Of a stretch of DNA of 64,000 bases, positions 1 to 9,528 are shown in pieces (the first letter of the stretch is position 1; each line of letters begins with the position of its first letter). The notes under the pieces are model-generated. The model ran no database searches. It worked only from the letters and a program-made list of their open reading frames with translations, and had not been told where the DNA came from. The position numbers and the translations under genes are program-made. The DNA comes from Chryseolinea serpens (GTDB lineage: Bacteria; Bacteroidota; Bacteroidia; Cytophagales; Cyclobacteriaceae), in the NCBI RefSeq assembly GCF_900129725.1, contig NZ_FQWQ01000005.1, positions 124,001 to 188,000 of the forward strand, given 5' to 3'.

Positions 1-603
1 GATTTTCACACAGTATCGCTGCGCAGCGCCATCGAACCGTTGGTCCTGATGAACCAGGTTTCGGAATACAGATACCTGGCGTTGCAAGTGAAGGCCGGTG
101 CTGTGCAGGATGTTTTAGCGAAACTGAGACCGATGTGGGAACGGTCTTATCCCGACTATATTTTCAGCTATGAATTTTTGGATCAAAAAATCGAGGAGTT
201 TTATGAAGGCGAGCGGAGAATTTCAGTACTGTTAAGCGTGTTTTCGTCTATCGCGATTTTCATCGGATGTCTCGGCCTGTTCGGACTGGTAACGTTCATG
301 GCCAATCAAAAAACCAAAGAGATCGGTGTCCGCAAAGTGATGGGCGCATCCGTGGAGAGTATCGTGTTTATGTTTTCGCGCGAGTTCCTGAAGCTCATCA
401 GCCTCGGCTTTTTAATAGCAGCGCCGACCGCCTGGTGGGTCATGAACATGTTCTTAGACGAGTTCGCCTACAAGATCACGATTGGGCCGGGTATATTTTT
501 GATCGGCCTGGTCACTACCCTGGTCATCGCCATGGCCACCGTGGGATACCGGTCGTTCAAAGCAGCGGTCGTGAACCCCGTGAAATCGCTGCGGTCGGAA
601 TAA
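1..603 (+). CDS. FtsX-like ABC transporter permease, C-terminal part
   Basis: Only the last 200 codons are in the window; the frame is open from base 1, so the gene begins upstream. The piece holds three hydrophobic segments (about residues 80-107, 130-155 and 165-185) and the motif TKEIGVRKVMGAS, typical of the cytoplasmic loop of the MacB/FtsX-like permeases that are very common in Bacteroidota. These proteins work with an ATPase at the inner membrane in export or mechanotransmission. The ATPase partner and the substrate cannot be told from here. A strong hairpin with a T-tract follows 40 bases after the stop. Confidence 0.85.
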   Translation, partial: DFHTVSLRSAIEPLVLMNQVSEYRYLALQVKAGAVQDVLAKLRPMWERSYPDYIFSYEFLDQKIEEFYEGERRISVLLSVFSSIAIFIGCLGLFGLVTFMANQKTKEIGVRKVMGASVESIVFMFSREFLKLISLGFLIAAPTAWWVMNMFLDEFAYKITIGPGIFLIGLVTTLVIAMATVGYRSFKAAVVNPVKSLRSE

Positions 604-645
604 TGTGAAACCATTTTTTCTATACTAAATTTTCTATGCATGAAG

Positions 646-678
646 ATCCCTTCGGAAGACGTCCGAGGGGATTTTTTT
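646..678 (+). terminator. Rho-independent terminator after the FtsX-like permease
   Basis: An 11-base stem (646-656 with 662-672, one G-T pair), a 5-base loop and a run of T at 672-678. It ends the permease transcript. It lies downstream of an in-frame ATG at 636, which argues against that ATG as the start of the following peptidase gene. Confidence 0.8.
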
Positions 679-698
679 ATGAGAAGAGTGTTGAAGGG

Positions 699-731
699 TT
701 GGCCTGGGATGATGAAAAAAAATTATCTTTC
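699..731 (+). promoter_or_regulatory. candidate promoter of the S9 peptidase gene
   Basis: TTG at 699-701, a 22-base spacer and TATCTTTC at 724-731, one base away from the Bacteroidota -7 consensus TAnnTTTG. It lies after the terminator and about 25 bases before the chosen ATG at 756. Confidence 0.35.
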
Positions 732-755
732 AGCACCCTAAACCTCCCCTGTACC

Positions 756-2720
756 ATGAAGTTTTTATCGCTCATCCTCGTTCTCTCCACGTCGATCGTG
801 GTTTCGGCACAAAAGCTCTTGCGCCCCTCCGATGTCTATCATGTCATAACGGTCAAGGACCCTCATCTCTCGCCCGATGGCAAGTGGGTTGCTTACACCG
901 TATCGACACCCGATTCAGCCCGCGACACCAACGACAACAACATTTGGATGGCAGCCACCGATGGCAGCAGTGCGATCCAACTCACCTACACCGAAGATGG
1001 TGAAAGTAGCCCCCGATTCAGCCCCGATGGCCGGTGGATAAGCTTTCTCTCCGGTCGCGAAAAAGCAAAGGACAAAAGCCAGCTTTGGTTGATGGACCGC
1101 CGGGGAGGCGAGGCGCATCAGCAGACCAAATTCAAAGCGAGCATTTCGGATTATGAATGGAGCCCGGACGGGAAAAAAATTCTCTTCCTTATCCAGGACG
1201 AAGAAAAGGCCGACACCGTCAAAGACAAACCGGCTAAGCCCATCGTGATCGACCGCTATCATTTCAAAGAAGACCCAGGAGGTTATCTGGGACATCTTCA
1301 CACGCACCTCTATGTGTATGATATCGCCACAAAGAAGCTCGATTCATTAACATCGGGTAAATTCGATCAGTCGGATGCCGTATGGTCGCCCGACAGCAAA
1401 TACATCGCCTACACCAGCAACCGCACGGAAGACCCCGATCGTAACCTCAACTCAGACATCTGGATTGTGGAAGCCAAAGCCCATGCAAAGCCGCGGCAAC
1501 TCACCACCTGGGTAGACTATGATAAGAGGCCGGTGTGGAGCCCCGATGGAAAATACATTGCTTACCTGCGGTCGATCTCACCCGAGTGGGACACGTATGA
1601 TGAAGCGCACCTGGCGATTGTTCCGGTTGCCGGAGGCGAGCCCGTATTGTTGTCGCAGACATTAGATCGCCCGGTCAACAATCCCCAATGGTCGAAGAAC
1701 GGCCATTCCATTTTAGCATTGATCGAAGATGACCGCGAACGGTATGTGATGGAGTTTGACATCGCCACAAAAAAATATACAAAGCGCACCTCCGGACAAC
1801 ACAGCGTCACCGATGTACTTCCCTTCACCGACACGAAGTCGGTGGTCTTGATGAGTGAACCTGCAAGTCCTCCGGAACTTTACCTGCTGGAGAACGGTGC
1901 GTTCAAAGCACTGACCCATCACAATGAAACGTTTGTGAAGACCCATCACTTCGCCACCGCCGAAGGCTTCACATTCAAAAACAAAGACGGCATGGAAGTG
2001 GGAGGAATTTTGTTCCGCCCCTATGGAAAACCCAAAGGACAAAAGCTGCCCTTGTTGTTGTGGATCCATGGCGGCCCGGTGGCCCAGGATGAATATGAGT
2101 TCGACATGACCAACCAGGTGCTGGCGGCAAAGGGCTATCTCATTGCCAATATCAATTACCGTGGCAGCAACGGCAAAGGCTATGCCTTCTCACGCGCTAT
2201 TTTTGGTGACTGGGGAAACAAAGAAGTGGTGGATCTATTGGCGGGTGTGGACTACCTCATAAAATCGGGTGATGCCGACCCCGACAAACTCGGCATCGGA
2301 GGCTGGAGCTATGGCGGCATTCTAACGGACTATACGACGGCTACTGACTCGCGCTTCAAGGCCGCGGCAAGCGGTGCGGGAAGTGCGTTGCAGACCTCGA
2401 TGTATGGCACGGATCAATACACACAACAGTATGAGATGGAACTGGGAGCACCCTGGAAGAATATGGATAAGTGGACAAAAGTGTCGTATCCATTTTGGAA
2501 TGCCGAAAAGATCAAAACGCCTACGCTCTATATGGTGGGTGAAAGCGATTTCAACGTGCCCGCCGCCGGCAGCGAGCAGATGTACCAGGCGTTGCGTTCG
2601 TTGAATGTACCCACCCAATTGATCATCTACCCCAAACAGCATCATGGTTTGAGAGTGCCCAGCTATTGGAAGGATCGCTACGAACGCTATTGGAAATGGT
2701 TTGAGACCTATTTGAAGTAG
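756..2720 (+). CDS. S9 family (prolyl oligopeptidase-like) secreted peptidase
   Basis: A serine peptidase of 654 residues that probably cleaves peptides in the periplasm or outside the cell. The chosen start gives a signal peptide (MKFLSLILVLSTSIVVSAQ). An in-frame ATG at 636 would read through the upstream terminator and hide the signal. The N-terminal half has about six TolB/propeller-like repeats with the pattern W/F-SPDG-K. The C-terminal half is an alpha/beta hydrolase: oxyanion region IHGGP, nucleophile Ser518 in GWSYGG, Asp598 in GESDFNVP and His630 in KQHHG, so the triad is complete. The length fits the acylaminoacyl-peptidase/DPP-like branch. The substrate is unknown. Confidence 0.92.
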   Translation: MKFLSLILVLSTSIVVSAQKLLRPSDVYHVITVKDPHLSPDGKWVAYTVSTPDSARDTNDNNIWMAATDGSSAIQLTYTEDGESSPRFSPDGRWISFLSGREKAKDKSQLWLMDRRGGEAHQQTKFKASISDYEWSPDGKKILFLIQDEEKADTVKDKPAKPIVIDRYHFKEDPGGYLGHLHTHLYVYDIATKKLDSLTSGKFDQSDAVWSPDSKYIAYTSNRTEDPDRNLNSDIWIVEAKAHAKPRQLTTWVDYDKRPVWSPDGKYIAYLRSISPEWDTYDEAHLAIVPVAGGEPVLLSQTLDRPVNNPQWSKNGHSILALIEDDRERYVMEFDIATKKYTKRTSGQHSVTDVLPFTDTKSVVLMSEPASPPELYLLENGAFKALTHHNETFVKTHHFATAEGFTFKNKDGMEVGGILFRPYGKPKGQKLPLLLWIHGGPVAQDEYEFDMTNQVLAAKGYLIANINYRGSNGKGYAFSRAIFGDWGNKEVVDLLAGVDYLIKSGDADPDKLGIGGWSYGGILTDYTTATDSRFKAAASGAGSALQTSMYGTDQYTQQYEMELGAPWKNMDKWTKVSYPFWNAEKIKTPTLYMVGESDFNVPAAGSEQMYQALRSLNVPTQLIIYPKQHHGLRVPSYWKDRYERYWKWFETYLK

Positions 2721-2723
2721 GGA

Positions 2724-2755
2724 CAAAAAAAGAGCCCTCCGTTTCCGGAGGGCTC
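2724..2755 (-). terminator. Rho-independent terminator of dnaK
   Basis: A perfect 10-base stem (2732-2741 with 2746-2755) and a 4-base loop. On the minus strand it is followed by a T-run (A-run at 2726-2731 on plus). It therefore ends dnaK; on the plus strand there is no T-tract. Confidence 0.8.
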
Positions 2756-2788
2756 CAACTTGAACCATTAAACTATCAATCGAAAAAA

Positions 2789-4714
2789 TTACTTCTTGTT
2801 GTCGTTCACTTCTTCGTATTCAACATCCGATACGTTGTTGCCATCGGAAGCTGAACCACCGGCGTTTGCATTAGCACCTGCATTGCCGCCTGCTGCACCA
2901 CTATTGTTCGTGGCATTGTACATCTCCGTAGAGGCTGCAGTCCATGCGTTGTTCAGGTTGGCCACCGCGGTGTCGATCTGAGCACCGTCCTGGCTCTTAT
3001 GCGCTTCTCTCAGTTTTTCGAGGGCGCTGTTGATGGCGCTCTTGTTGCCTTCGGAAAGCTTGTCGCCAAATTCTTTCAATTGTTTTTCGGTTTGGAAGAT
3101 CAGCGAATCGGCCTGGTTGATTTTCTCTACCGTTTCCTTCACCTTCTTGTCGGCGTCGGCGTTGGCCTGAGCTTCCTGCTTCATCTTTTGGATTTCGGCG
3201 TCCGTCAATCCGGAAGAAGCTTCGATCCTGATCTTTTGTTCCTTGCCTGTTCCTTTATCTTTCGCCGACACGTGGAGGATACCGTTGGCATCAATGTCGA
3301 ACGTCACTTCGATTTGAGGGATGCCACGAGGTGCGGGCGGGATACCGTCGAGGTGGAAGCGGCCGATGGTGCGGTTGTCTTTCGCCATGGGGCGCTCGCC
3401 TTGCAACACGTGGATCTCCACCGAGGGCTGGCTGTCGGATGCTGTCGAGAACACTTCCGATTTTTTGGAAGGGATCGTCGTGTTGGATTCAATCAGCTTG
3501 GTGAACACGCCACCCATGGTTTCGATACCCAGCGAGAGCGGAGTAACGTCCAGGAGCAACACGTCTTTCACTTCACCGGTCAACACACCACCTTGGATCG
3601 CGGCACCTACGGCAACCACTTCATCCGGGTTCACACCCTTGGAAGGTTTCTTGCCAAAGAATTTTTCCACTTCTTCCACGATGCGGGGGATTCGGGTAGA
3701 ACCACCCACGAGAATAACTTCGTCGATCTGGCCTACGTTGATGCCGGCATCCTGAACGGCCTTGCGGCAAGGTTCAAGCGTTCTGCGCACGAGGTCATCC
3801 ACCAGTTGTTCAAATTTTGCGCGGCTCAACTTCTTTACCAAGTGCTTGGGCACGCCATCGACCGATGTTACGTACGGCAAGTTCACTTCGGTTTCCATGG
3901 AGCTCGACAACTCGATCTTTGCTTTTTCAGCAGCTTCCTTCAGACGTTGCAACGCCATAGGATCTTTGCGCAGGTCGACGTTCTCTTCTTTTTGGAATTC
4001 GTCGGCAAGCCAGTTCATGATGCGCATATCGAAGTCGTCACCACCGAGGTGCACGTCACCGTTGGTAGATTTTACTTCAAATACGCCGTCACCCAATTCT
4101 AGAACAGAGATATCGAATGTACCACCACCTAAGTCGTACACGGCGATCTTCATGTCGCTGTGCTTCTTGTCCAGGCCATAGGCGAGGGCAGCGGCGGTGG
4201 GTTCGTTGATGATGCGTTTCACATCGAGGCCCGCGATCTGTCCGGCTTCTTTTGTTGCCTGACGTTCGGCATCGTTAAAGTATGCGGGTACCGTGATGAC
4301 GGCTTCAGTTACCGTAGTGCCCAGGTAATCTTCTGCGGTGCTCTTCATTTTTTGAAGGATCATCGCGGAGATTTCTTGGGGTGTGAAGAGCCGGTCGCCA
4401 ATGCGCACGCGCACGGTGTTGTTGTTGCCGGACTCGATCTGGTAGGAAACGATTTTCTTTTCTTCGCTTACTTCATCGAATTTTTTACCCATGAAGCGCT
4501 TGATGGAAGAGACGGTGTTTTTGGGGTTGGTAATGGCCTGGCGTTTTGCCGGGTCGCCCACTTTGCGCTCTCCCTTTCCATTATCTAAAAATGCCACAAT
4601 GGAAGGCGTCGTTCTGCGGCCCTCACTGTTGGCAATCACTACCGGCTCGTTGCCTTCCATGACGGCCACGCACGAGTTGGTAGTTCCTAAGTCTATACCG
4701 ATAATTTTTCCCAT
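2789..4714 (-). CDS. dnaK: molecular chaperone DnaK (Hsp70)
   Basis: The ATP-driven cytosolic chaperone that folds and protects proteins with DnaJ and GrpE. The 641 residues show the full Hsp70 layout. The actin-like ATPase domain starts with [14 protein letters not shown] and has the DLGGGTFD phosphate loop near residue 195. A substrate domain follows (region of [14 protein letters not shown]), then a lid and a disordered Gly/Asn/Ala-rich tail ending [10 protein letters not shown]. It stands alone with its own terminator; grpE and dnaJ lie about 14 kb away on the same strand. No CIRCE element or clear TAnnTTTG box was seen in the 180 bases upstream. Confidence 0.99.
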   Translation of the reverse strand: MGKIIGIDLGTTNSCVAVMEGNEPVVIANSEGRRTTPSIVAFLDNGKGERKVGDPAKRQAITNPKNTVSSIKRFMGKKFDEVSEEKKIVSYQIESGNNNTVRVRIGDRLFTPQEISAMILQKMKSTAEDYLGTTVTEAVITVPAYFNDAERQATKEAGQIAGLDVKRIINEPTAAALAYGLDKKHSDMKIAVYDLGGGTFDISVLELGDGVFEVKSTNGDVHLGGDDFDMRIMNWLADEFQKEENVDLRKDPMALQRLKEAAEKAKIELSSSMETEVNLPYVTSVDGVPKHLVKKLSRAKFEQLVDDLVRRTLEPCRKAVQDAGINVGQIDEVILVGGSTRIPRIVEEVEKFFGKKPSKGVNPDEVVAVGAAIQGGVLTGEVKDVLLLDVTPLSLGIETMGGVFTKLIESNTTIPSKKSEVFSTASDSQPSVEIHVLQGERPMAKDNRTIGRFHLDGIPPAPRGIPQIEVTFDIDANGILHVSAKDKGTGKEQKIRIEASSGLTDAEIQKMKQEAQANADADKKVKETVEKINQADSLIFQTEKQLKEFGDKLSEGNKSAINSALEKLREAHKSQDGAQIDTAVANLNNAWTAASTEMYNATNNSGAAGGNAGANANAGGSASDGNNVSDVEYEEVNDNKK

Positions 4715-4891
4715 GATATGTTCAGTGTTTTAAGTTTGCTAAAAGTTTGTAGAATCCGTCTCTTCAAGCCTTATGCCAAGGGGGTTTACAGGGGGTTTAT
4801 GTGACACAATGACAGTAAATTTCCCTTCATTTTAGCCCGTCCAGGCCATAAATGAGGGATTTCAAACCGGCACCTGACACGGCACTTTCGG

Positions 4892-5863
4892 CTACTGCGA
4901 CCATTCCGTGGGCGTGCGGTCCCAACGATGATCCTTCAGGGCTACACGCAGCGATTCTTTCAACTTTTTGCCATCACTCGAAGCGATGTTGGCTTCCACG
5001 TTCCGGAGCTTCCGCATACCGGGGATGATGGTGTGCACATCGTCGTTTTCCAGGATGAAGCGGAGGGCCAGTTCGGGCATGGTCATCCCGGGCGGGATGA
5101 GGGGTTTCAGGGCTTCGGCGTGGTCTACACTGGAGTTCAGATTTTCGGGTACGAAATAGGTCGACCGCCAGTCGTCTTTGGGGAACACGGTTTCTTTGGT
5201 GAGTGTGCCCGTCAGCGTGCCTTCATCAAAGGGAACGCGGGCGATAACACCGACGTCGAGTTTGCGGCAGAGCGGGAAGAGCAGGTCTTCCGGGGCCTGG
5301 TCGAAGATGTTATAGATCACCTGAACGGCGTCGATGAGGTTGGTCTTTAGGGTATTCAGGACGTTGTTGGGTTCCCAGCGGTTCACGCTCACGCCCATGT
5401 GCAGGATCTTGCCCTGGCGTTTCAGGGTGTCGACGGCTTTTTGCCATTCGTCGTGGTCGGCCCAACTGTCCTCCCACACGTGAAATTGCTGGAGGTCGAT
5501 GCACTCCACGTTCAGGTTCTTGAGGCTTTTCTCGGTATAGGCGATGATGTGCGATGCCGGGAAACATTCTTCCAGCGTGAAGCCGGGTTGGGATGGCCAT
5601 TTGAAGTTTTTCGGGGGAATTTTGGTGGCGAAATAGATCCGCTTCGATCCGTGACGCTTGATGAGGCTGCCGAGAATCTGCTCGCTCTTGCCGGCGCCAT
5701 AGCCCCAGGCGGTGTCAAAAAAATTGCAGCCCAGTTCCACAGAGCGGTCCAGGGCCCGTTCTACTTCAGCCTGCTCGGAACCCGTCCAGCCGGCCAGGCC
5801 CCACATGCCGTAGCCAATCTCGCTGACGTTCCAATTGGTTCTACCGAATCTTCTGTATTGCAT
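4892..5863 (-). CDS. aldo/keto reductase
   Basis: An NADPH-dependent oxidoreductase of 323 residues with the TIM-barrel layout of the AKR family. It begins MQYRRFGRTNWNVSEIGYG, as in the YajO/IolS-like branch. The catalytic Asp and Tyr are in FFDTAWGYG, the Lys in FATKIPPK and the His in LQQFHVWED, so the tetrad appears complete. The real substrate cannot be read from sequence. It is a single gene, convergent with nothing, and upstream of it lies the repeat-rich gap. Confidence 0.93.
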   Translation of the reverse strand: MQYRRFGRTNWNVSEIGYGMWGLAGWTGSEQAEVERALDRSVELGCNFFDTAWGYGAGKSEQILGSLIKRHGSKRIYFATKIPPKNFKWPSQPGFTLEECFPASHIIAYTEKSLKNLNVECIDLQQFHVWEDSWADHDEWQKAVDTLKRQGKILHMGVSVNRWEPNNVLNTLKTNLIDAVQVIYNIFDQAPEDLLFPLCRKLDVGVIARVPFDEGTLTGTLTKETVFPKDDWRSTYFVPENLNSSVDHAEALKPLIPPGMTMPELALRFILENDDVHTIIPGMRKLRNVEANIASSDGKKLKESLRVALKDHRWDRTPTEWSQ

Positions 5864-6014
5864 TATTCTTTAGGGTTGGTTGTGAGTGATCTCTCCTGCG
5901 CTTGCAGAAGGGGAGGCTAAATTGGCTATCGTTTTTCAGGATTAAAAGCCATTCCAATAAATTAAGGTCGAAGTTGGAATAGCTTGGAAGCCGAGGAACG
6001 TGAACCCGGAGTCA

Positions 6015-6026
6015 GGGCTAAAGCCC
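6015..6026. repeat. REP-like palindrome 1 (GGGCT-AA-AGCCC)
   Basis: A perfect 5-base stem with a 2-base loop. It has the same core as the palindrome at 6487, in the opposite loop orientation (AA against TT). Confidence 0.6.
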
Positions 6027-6045
6027 GGAGCGAATTATCGTTCTG

Positions 6046-6069
6046 AACCCTGGCCTGAAGGCCAGGGTT
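6046..6069. repeat. REP-like palindrome 2 (11-base stem)
   Basis: A perfect 11-base stem (6046-6056 with 6059-6069) and the loop GA; the core is CCCTGGCCT. It is followed by TATTCA. It has no T-tract and no convergent gene pair around it, so it is unlikely to be a terminator. Confidence 0.7.
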
Positions 6070-6348
6070 ATTCAGTGTTGAGTACTGAAGCCGCTGAGAA
6101 TAATGTTTTTGATCTTGGCCTGAAGGGCCTCAAGTTATACGGGTGCTTAGGCTTAACCACACTAGAAATATCGCTTTGGCGACGCCAGACTGTGATCTAG
6201 TGCCTGAAAGAGATGTTGGGAATATGAAGCGAGAGGCTGAACATTCTTGAGGCTAATGCCTTTAATATTTATTTTTCGTGCCCCAGCCTTAACGCTAGGG
6301 TCATTGATTGCGCTTGGCCCGGTCCACCTTCGTGGGATTCGAAAAATA

Positions 6349-6370
6349 ACCCCGGCCTTTAGGCCGGGGT
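6349..6370. repeat. REP-like palindrome 3 (10-base stem)
   Basis: A perfect 10-base stem (6349-6358 with 6361-6370) and a TT loop; the core is CCCCGGCCT. It is built like the palindrome at 6046-6069. Confidence 0.7.
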
Positions 6371-6486
6371 AAGGAGATTTGTCTCGCTAAGGGTTTTAGC
6401 CATGACGCTTTTGGGGGACTCGTTTTTGTTGGCATAAACTAATTGCACGGCTACCACTGCCGGCGACGTCTGGGGCGAGGTGCCCG

Positions 6487-6502
6487 CCGGGCTTTAGCCC
6501 GG
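6487..6502. repeat. REP-like palindrome 4 (CCGGGCT-TT-AGCCCGG)
   Basis: A perfect 7-base stem and TT loop. It lies 30 bases upstream of the prfC -7 box, so it might also sit in the promoter region of prfC. Confidence 0.65.
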
Positions 6503-6531
6503 ACCAGGTCCCCGGGATACGAACTTTTGAT

Positions 6532-6539
6532 TACTTTTG
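6532..6539 (+). promoter_or_regulatory. prfC promoter -7 box TACTTTTG
   Basis: An exact match to TAnnTTTG followed by CGG, the same 11 bases as in the atpD promoter. It lies 16 bases before the prfC ATG, which implies a very short leader. No TTG was found at the usual -33 distance. Confidence 0.5.
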
Positions 6540-6555
6540 CGGCTTCGTATTGATT

Positions 6556-8142
6556 ATGAGCCTGGAACAAGAGATAGAAAAACGCAGAACCTTCGGAATT
6601 ATCAGTCACCCCGATGCCGGAAAAACCACCCTCACCGAGAAACTCCTTCTCTTTGGCGGCGCCATCCAAAAAGCCGGGGCCGTGAAGTCCAGCAAGATCA
6701 AAGACCACGCCCGTTCCGACTGGATGGAAATTGAAAAGCAACGGGGTATCTCCGTGGCCACCTCCGTGATGGGCTTTAACTATAAAGACGTTAAGATCAA
6801 CCTCCTGGACACACCCGGTCACCAGGATTTTGCCGAAGATACCTACCGCACCCTCACCGCCGTGGACAGCGTGATCCTGGTGATCGACTGCGTGAAGGGT
6901 GTGGAGATCCAAACTGAAAAACTCATGGAAGTGTGCCGCATGCGCAACACACCCGTGATCTGTTTCATCAACAAACTCGACCGCGAAGGCCGCGACCCTT
7001 TCGAGTTGCTGGACGAGGTGGAAGAGAAACTCAACATCAAGGTGCGGCCGCTGAGTTGGCCCATCAGCATGGGAAAAACCTTCAAGGGTGTATATAATTT
7101 GTATGAGAAGAGCCTCACGCTTTTCACGCCCAGCAAAACGAAAGTGGAGGAAGACCGCATCAACGTGAGCGATATTCAGGATCCCCAATTGGATAGCTAT
7201 GTCGGAGAAACCAACGCCCGCCAGTTGCGTGCAGACGTCGAGTTGATCGAAGGCGTTTACCCGGACTTCGATCCCACCGAATACCTCGCGGGAAAAGTGG
7301 CACCGGTTTTCTTTGGCAGCGCCGTAAATAATTTTGGCGTAAAGGAATTGTTGGACACTTTCATTCGCATTGCCCCGCCGCCGATCCCACGCGAAACAAC
7401 GTTGCGTATCGTGGAGCCGGAAGAAAATAAATTCAGTGGATTTATTTTCAAGATCCACGCCAACATGGATCCCAAGCATCGTAACCGCATCGCCTTCCTG
7501 CGCATCTGCTCCGGGAAATTCGCGCGCGGTAGCAACTACTATCACGTACGCCAGGAAAAAAGCCTGCGGTTCTCCAACGCCACCGCCTTCATGGCACAGG
7601 ACCGCGAGACCGTGGATGAAGCCTGGCCCGGCGACATTGTCGGCATTTTTGACACGGGCAACCTCAAGATCGGCGACACACTAACAGAAGGCGAAAAAAT
7701 TCTATACACTGGCATCCCCAGTTTCTCCCCGGAAATTTTCAAGGAAGTGGTGAACATGGATGCCATGAAAACCAAGCAGCTCGAAAAAGGATTGTTGCAG
7801 TTGATGGAAGAAGGTGTGGCGCAGTTGTTCACCTACGAACTGGGCAAGAAGAAAGTAGTGGGTGTTGTGGGAGCACTCCAATTTGAAGTGATCCAGTTCC
7901 GTTTGAAGAACGAATACAACGCCACGGCACAATTTGTTCCTCAAAATATTTACAAGGCCTGCTGGATTAGCAGTCACGATCCGAAGAAGCTCGCGGAGTT
8001 CATCGATTCAAAACAACGCCACATCGCCCGCGACAAAGACGACAAGCTTGTATTTATGGCGGAGTCGCGCGCGTGGTTGCAGATGGTACAGGATAATTTT
8101 CCGGACATCCAGTTTCACTTCACGTCGGAGTTCAAGGATTGA
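6556..8142 (+). CDS. prfC: peptide chain release factor 3
   Basis: The GTPase that recycles release factors RF1/RF2 from the ribosome after termination. The 528 residues carry all the GTP motifs: P-loop [13 protein letters not shown] near residue 20, switch region with [17 protein letters not shown], and [10 protein letters not shown]. They are followed by the EF-G-like domain 2 and the RF3 C-terminal domain. The ATG at 6556 was chosen over a TTG two codons upstream. It is transcribed alone from the TACTTTTG box. Confidence 0.97.
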   Translation: MSLEQEIEKRRTFGIISHPDAGKTTLTEKLLLFGGAIQKAGAVKSSKIKDHARSDWMEIEKQRGISVATSVMGFNYKDVKINLLDTPGHQDFAEDTYRTLTAVDSVILVIDCVKGVEIQTEKLMEVCRMRNTPVICFINKLDREGRDPFELLDEVEEKLNIKVRPLSWPISMGKTFKGVYNLYEKSLTLFTPSKTKVEEDRINVSDIQDPQLDSYVGETNARQLRADVELIEGVYPDFDPTEYLAGKVAPVFFGSAVNNFGVKELLDTFIRIAPPPIPRETTLRIVEPEENKFSGFIFKIHANMDPKHRNRIAFLRICSGKFARGSNYYHVRQEKSLRFSNATAFMAQDRETVDEAWPGDIVGIFDTGNLKIGDTLTEGEKILYTGIPSFSPEIFKEVVNMDAMKTKQLEKGLLQLMEEGVAQLFTYELGKKKVVGVVGALQFEVIQFRLKNEYNATAQFVPQNIYKACWISSHDPKKLAEFIDSKQRHIARDKDDKLVFMAESRAWLQMVQDNFPDIQFHFTSEFKD

Positions 8143-8182
8143 TTTTGCCTCGTGAAATTCTCGAGACGTTTGATCAAGAATG

Positions 8183-8743
8183 CTAAACTGGAAATATCTT
8201 ATCGAGATCGAAAGTCAGTGTGGAAAGATTTGGCGAACTGACCCTGTCTTTCCCGGTGAAGGTATGTGACGGCACATTTTGCCCAGAGGATTGCGTATAG
8301 ACGGTAATATTTTTTTGAAAGGGATCGACGATCCAATATTCACTCACGCCAAATTCCAGATACGTATTTTTCTTAGTCACTTTATCCGTACGGCTATTGA
8401 AAGGCGAAAGAATTTCAACAACCAAATCAGGTGGCCCTTCGATACCTCGTTGGGTTATGAAAGAGAGTTTTTTTGGGGATATGTACAAAATGTCAGGCTC
8501 AAAGTAGTTGCGTTGATTAACAAACAAACCTATCGGGGAGTAGTAAACCTTGCCACCGGAAGCAGCGGCGGCGTTGAAGAACAGCACATAAAGGAGGCCC
8601 GATACCTCCTGGTGATTGGGTGATGGTACAGGACTCATAATCAACTCTCCATTAATTAGCTCACAAGGGTGGGTCGTTTCTTCTAATTGAAGAAATTCTT
8701 CGAGGGTCAAGAATTTGGAGGGATTTGAGTGCAGTGTTTTCAT
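8183..8743 (-). CDS. Uma2 family endonuclease-fold protein (copy A)
   Basis: 186 residues of the Uma2/DUF820 family, a PD-(D/E)XK nuclease fold of unknown role. Visible motifs are EPDILYISP near residue 87, DLVVEILSPFNSRTDKVTKK (candidate D-ExK site) and SEYWIVDP. The start is set at MKTLHSNPSK because the neighbouring paralogue starts exactly there; an in-frame ATG 45 bases upstream is less likely. It is a tandem duplicate of the gene at 8851-9411, about 65-70 % alike by eye, and the upstream region is duplicated too. Confidence 0.85.
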   Translation of the reverse strand: MKTLHSNPSKFLTLEEFLQLEETTHPCELINGELIMSPVPSPNHQEVSGLLYVLFFNAAAASGGKVYYSPIGLFVNQRNYFEPDILYISPKKLSFITQRGIEGPPDLVVEILSPFNSRTDKVTKKNTYLEFGVSEYWIVDPFQKNITVYTQSSGQNVPSHTFTGKDRVSSPNLSTLTFDLDKIFPV

Positions 8744-8756
8744 ATCTGATGACATC

Positions 8757-8764
8757 CGAATATA
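8757..8764 (-). promoter_or_regulatory. candidate -7 box of Uma2 copy A (TATATTCG)
   Basis: On the minus strand TATATTCGGATG lies 13 bases before the ATG. The same word occurs before copy B, so it is conserved across the duplication. It differs from TAnnTTTG by one base. Confidence 0.35.
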
Positions 8765-8850
8765 CGAAAATTCAAAAAAACATCGCAATGGGAAGCCATC
8801 TTGTCTTTGTGAAATCGGAAACGCTGCGCTGATCGTACGAAAAAAGACAA

Positions 8851-9411
8851 TTAAGCGGGGAAAACCGTATCGACCCTGAATTTCAATGTGGGAAAAATCG
8901 GGGAAGTCACTTCATCGTTCCCGGCAAAAACATGGAACGGCATTTCTTCTCCAGTAGCAGGAGTGAAGACTGCGATGTTTTTGTGAGACGGGTCAACAAT
9001 CCAATACTCGGATACACCTATTCGTAGGTAGCCTTCTTTCTTGTCACGGATATCGGTATGCCTATTGGAAGGTGAAAGAATTTCTACCGCAATGTCGGGC
9101 GGTCCTTTAATGCCGCGAGGCGTGATGAATGATTTTTTTGCAGGGGACAGGTACATGAGGTCAGGCTGAAACACATTACGTTCATCGATGTAAAGGTCAA
9201 ACGGCGAAAAGCATGCGGTGCCACCTGTTGATTCTGCAGCATGGAAAAACAATACATGAAGGCGGCTCAATATGGTTTGGTGTTCAAATGTAGGTGAAGG
9301 ACTCATAATCAACTCTCCATGAATTAGCTCACAAGGGGTATTCGTTTCTTCCAACTGAAGAAACTCTTCGAGGGTCAAGATTTTGGAGGGATTTGAGTGC
9401 AGTGTTTTCAT
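8851..9411 (-). CDS. Uma2 family endonuclease-fold protein (copy B)
   Basis: 186 residues, starting MKTLHSNPSKILTLEEFLQL, nearly identical at the N-terminus to copy A. It has the same motifs: QPDLMYLSPAKK, DIAVEILSPSNRHTDIRDKK and SEYWIVDP, so both copies keep the candidate nuclease residues. The two genes are 107 bases apart, head to tail, each with its own upstream TATATTCG. Uma2 proteins are often present in many copies in Bacteroidota and Cyanobacteria; their biological job is not established. Confidence 0.86.
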   Translation of the reverse strand: MKTLHSNPSKILTLEEFLQLEETNTPCELIHGELIMSPSPTFEHQTILSRLHVLFFHAAESTGGTACFSPFDLYIDERNVFQPDLMYLSPAKKSFITPRGIKGPPDIAVEILSPSNRHTDIRDKKEGYLRIGVSEYWIVDPSHKNIAVFTPATGEEMPFHVFAGNDEVTSPIFPTLKFRVDTVFPA

Positions 9412-9425
9412 AACCTGACAACATC

Positions 9426-9433
9426 CGAATATA
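9426..9433 (-). promoter_or_regulatory. candidate -7 box of Uma2 copy B (TATATTCG)
   Basis: TATATTCGGATG on the minus strand, 14 bases before the ATG at 9411. It matches the word before copy A. Confidence 0.35.
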
Positions 9434-9528
9434 CGAAATTTTCAAAAGATAAGACGCCAGTCGTCTGTGACAATCTGCCCCTTTTTAAATCCCGCAACAT
9501 TTTGCAAGTTTGATTTCTGAATTTCCCC

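Larger units (their letters stand above)
5864..6531. other. gene-free, palindrome-rich intergenic region
   Basis: About 670 bases without a convincing gene. An open frame at 6000-6200 (GTG start) only reads across repeats and looks like no known protein. The region holds at least four short perfect inverted repeats, listed separately, and decayed copies near 6114-6131 and 6284-6300. They share a core of GGCC or GGGC flanking TT/AA/GA. The arrangement resembles REP-type palindromes. No transposase or RAYT gene is in the window. Confidence 0.7.

Noticed and set aside
636-755. N-terminal extension of the S9 peptidase from the ATG at 636
   Set aside because: It contains the terminator of the upstream gene and would bury the signal peptide; start at 756 is better.
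4715-4891. CIRCE-type heat-shock operator before dnaK
   Set aside because: No TTAGCACTC-N9-GAGTGCTAA-like inverted repeat is present.
6000-6200. Open frame of 66 codons in the repeat-rich gap
   Set aside because: GTG start, reads through the palindromes, resembles no known protein; best explained as chance.
6451-7545. 364-codon open frame antisense to prfC
   Set aside because: Opposite a conserved GTPase gene and reaching into the repeats; not plausible as protein.
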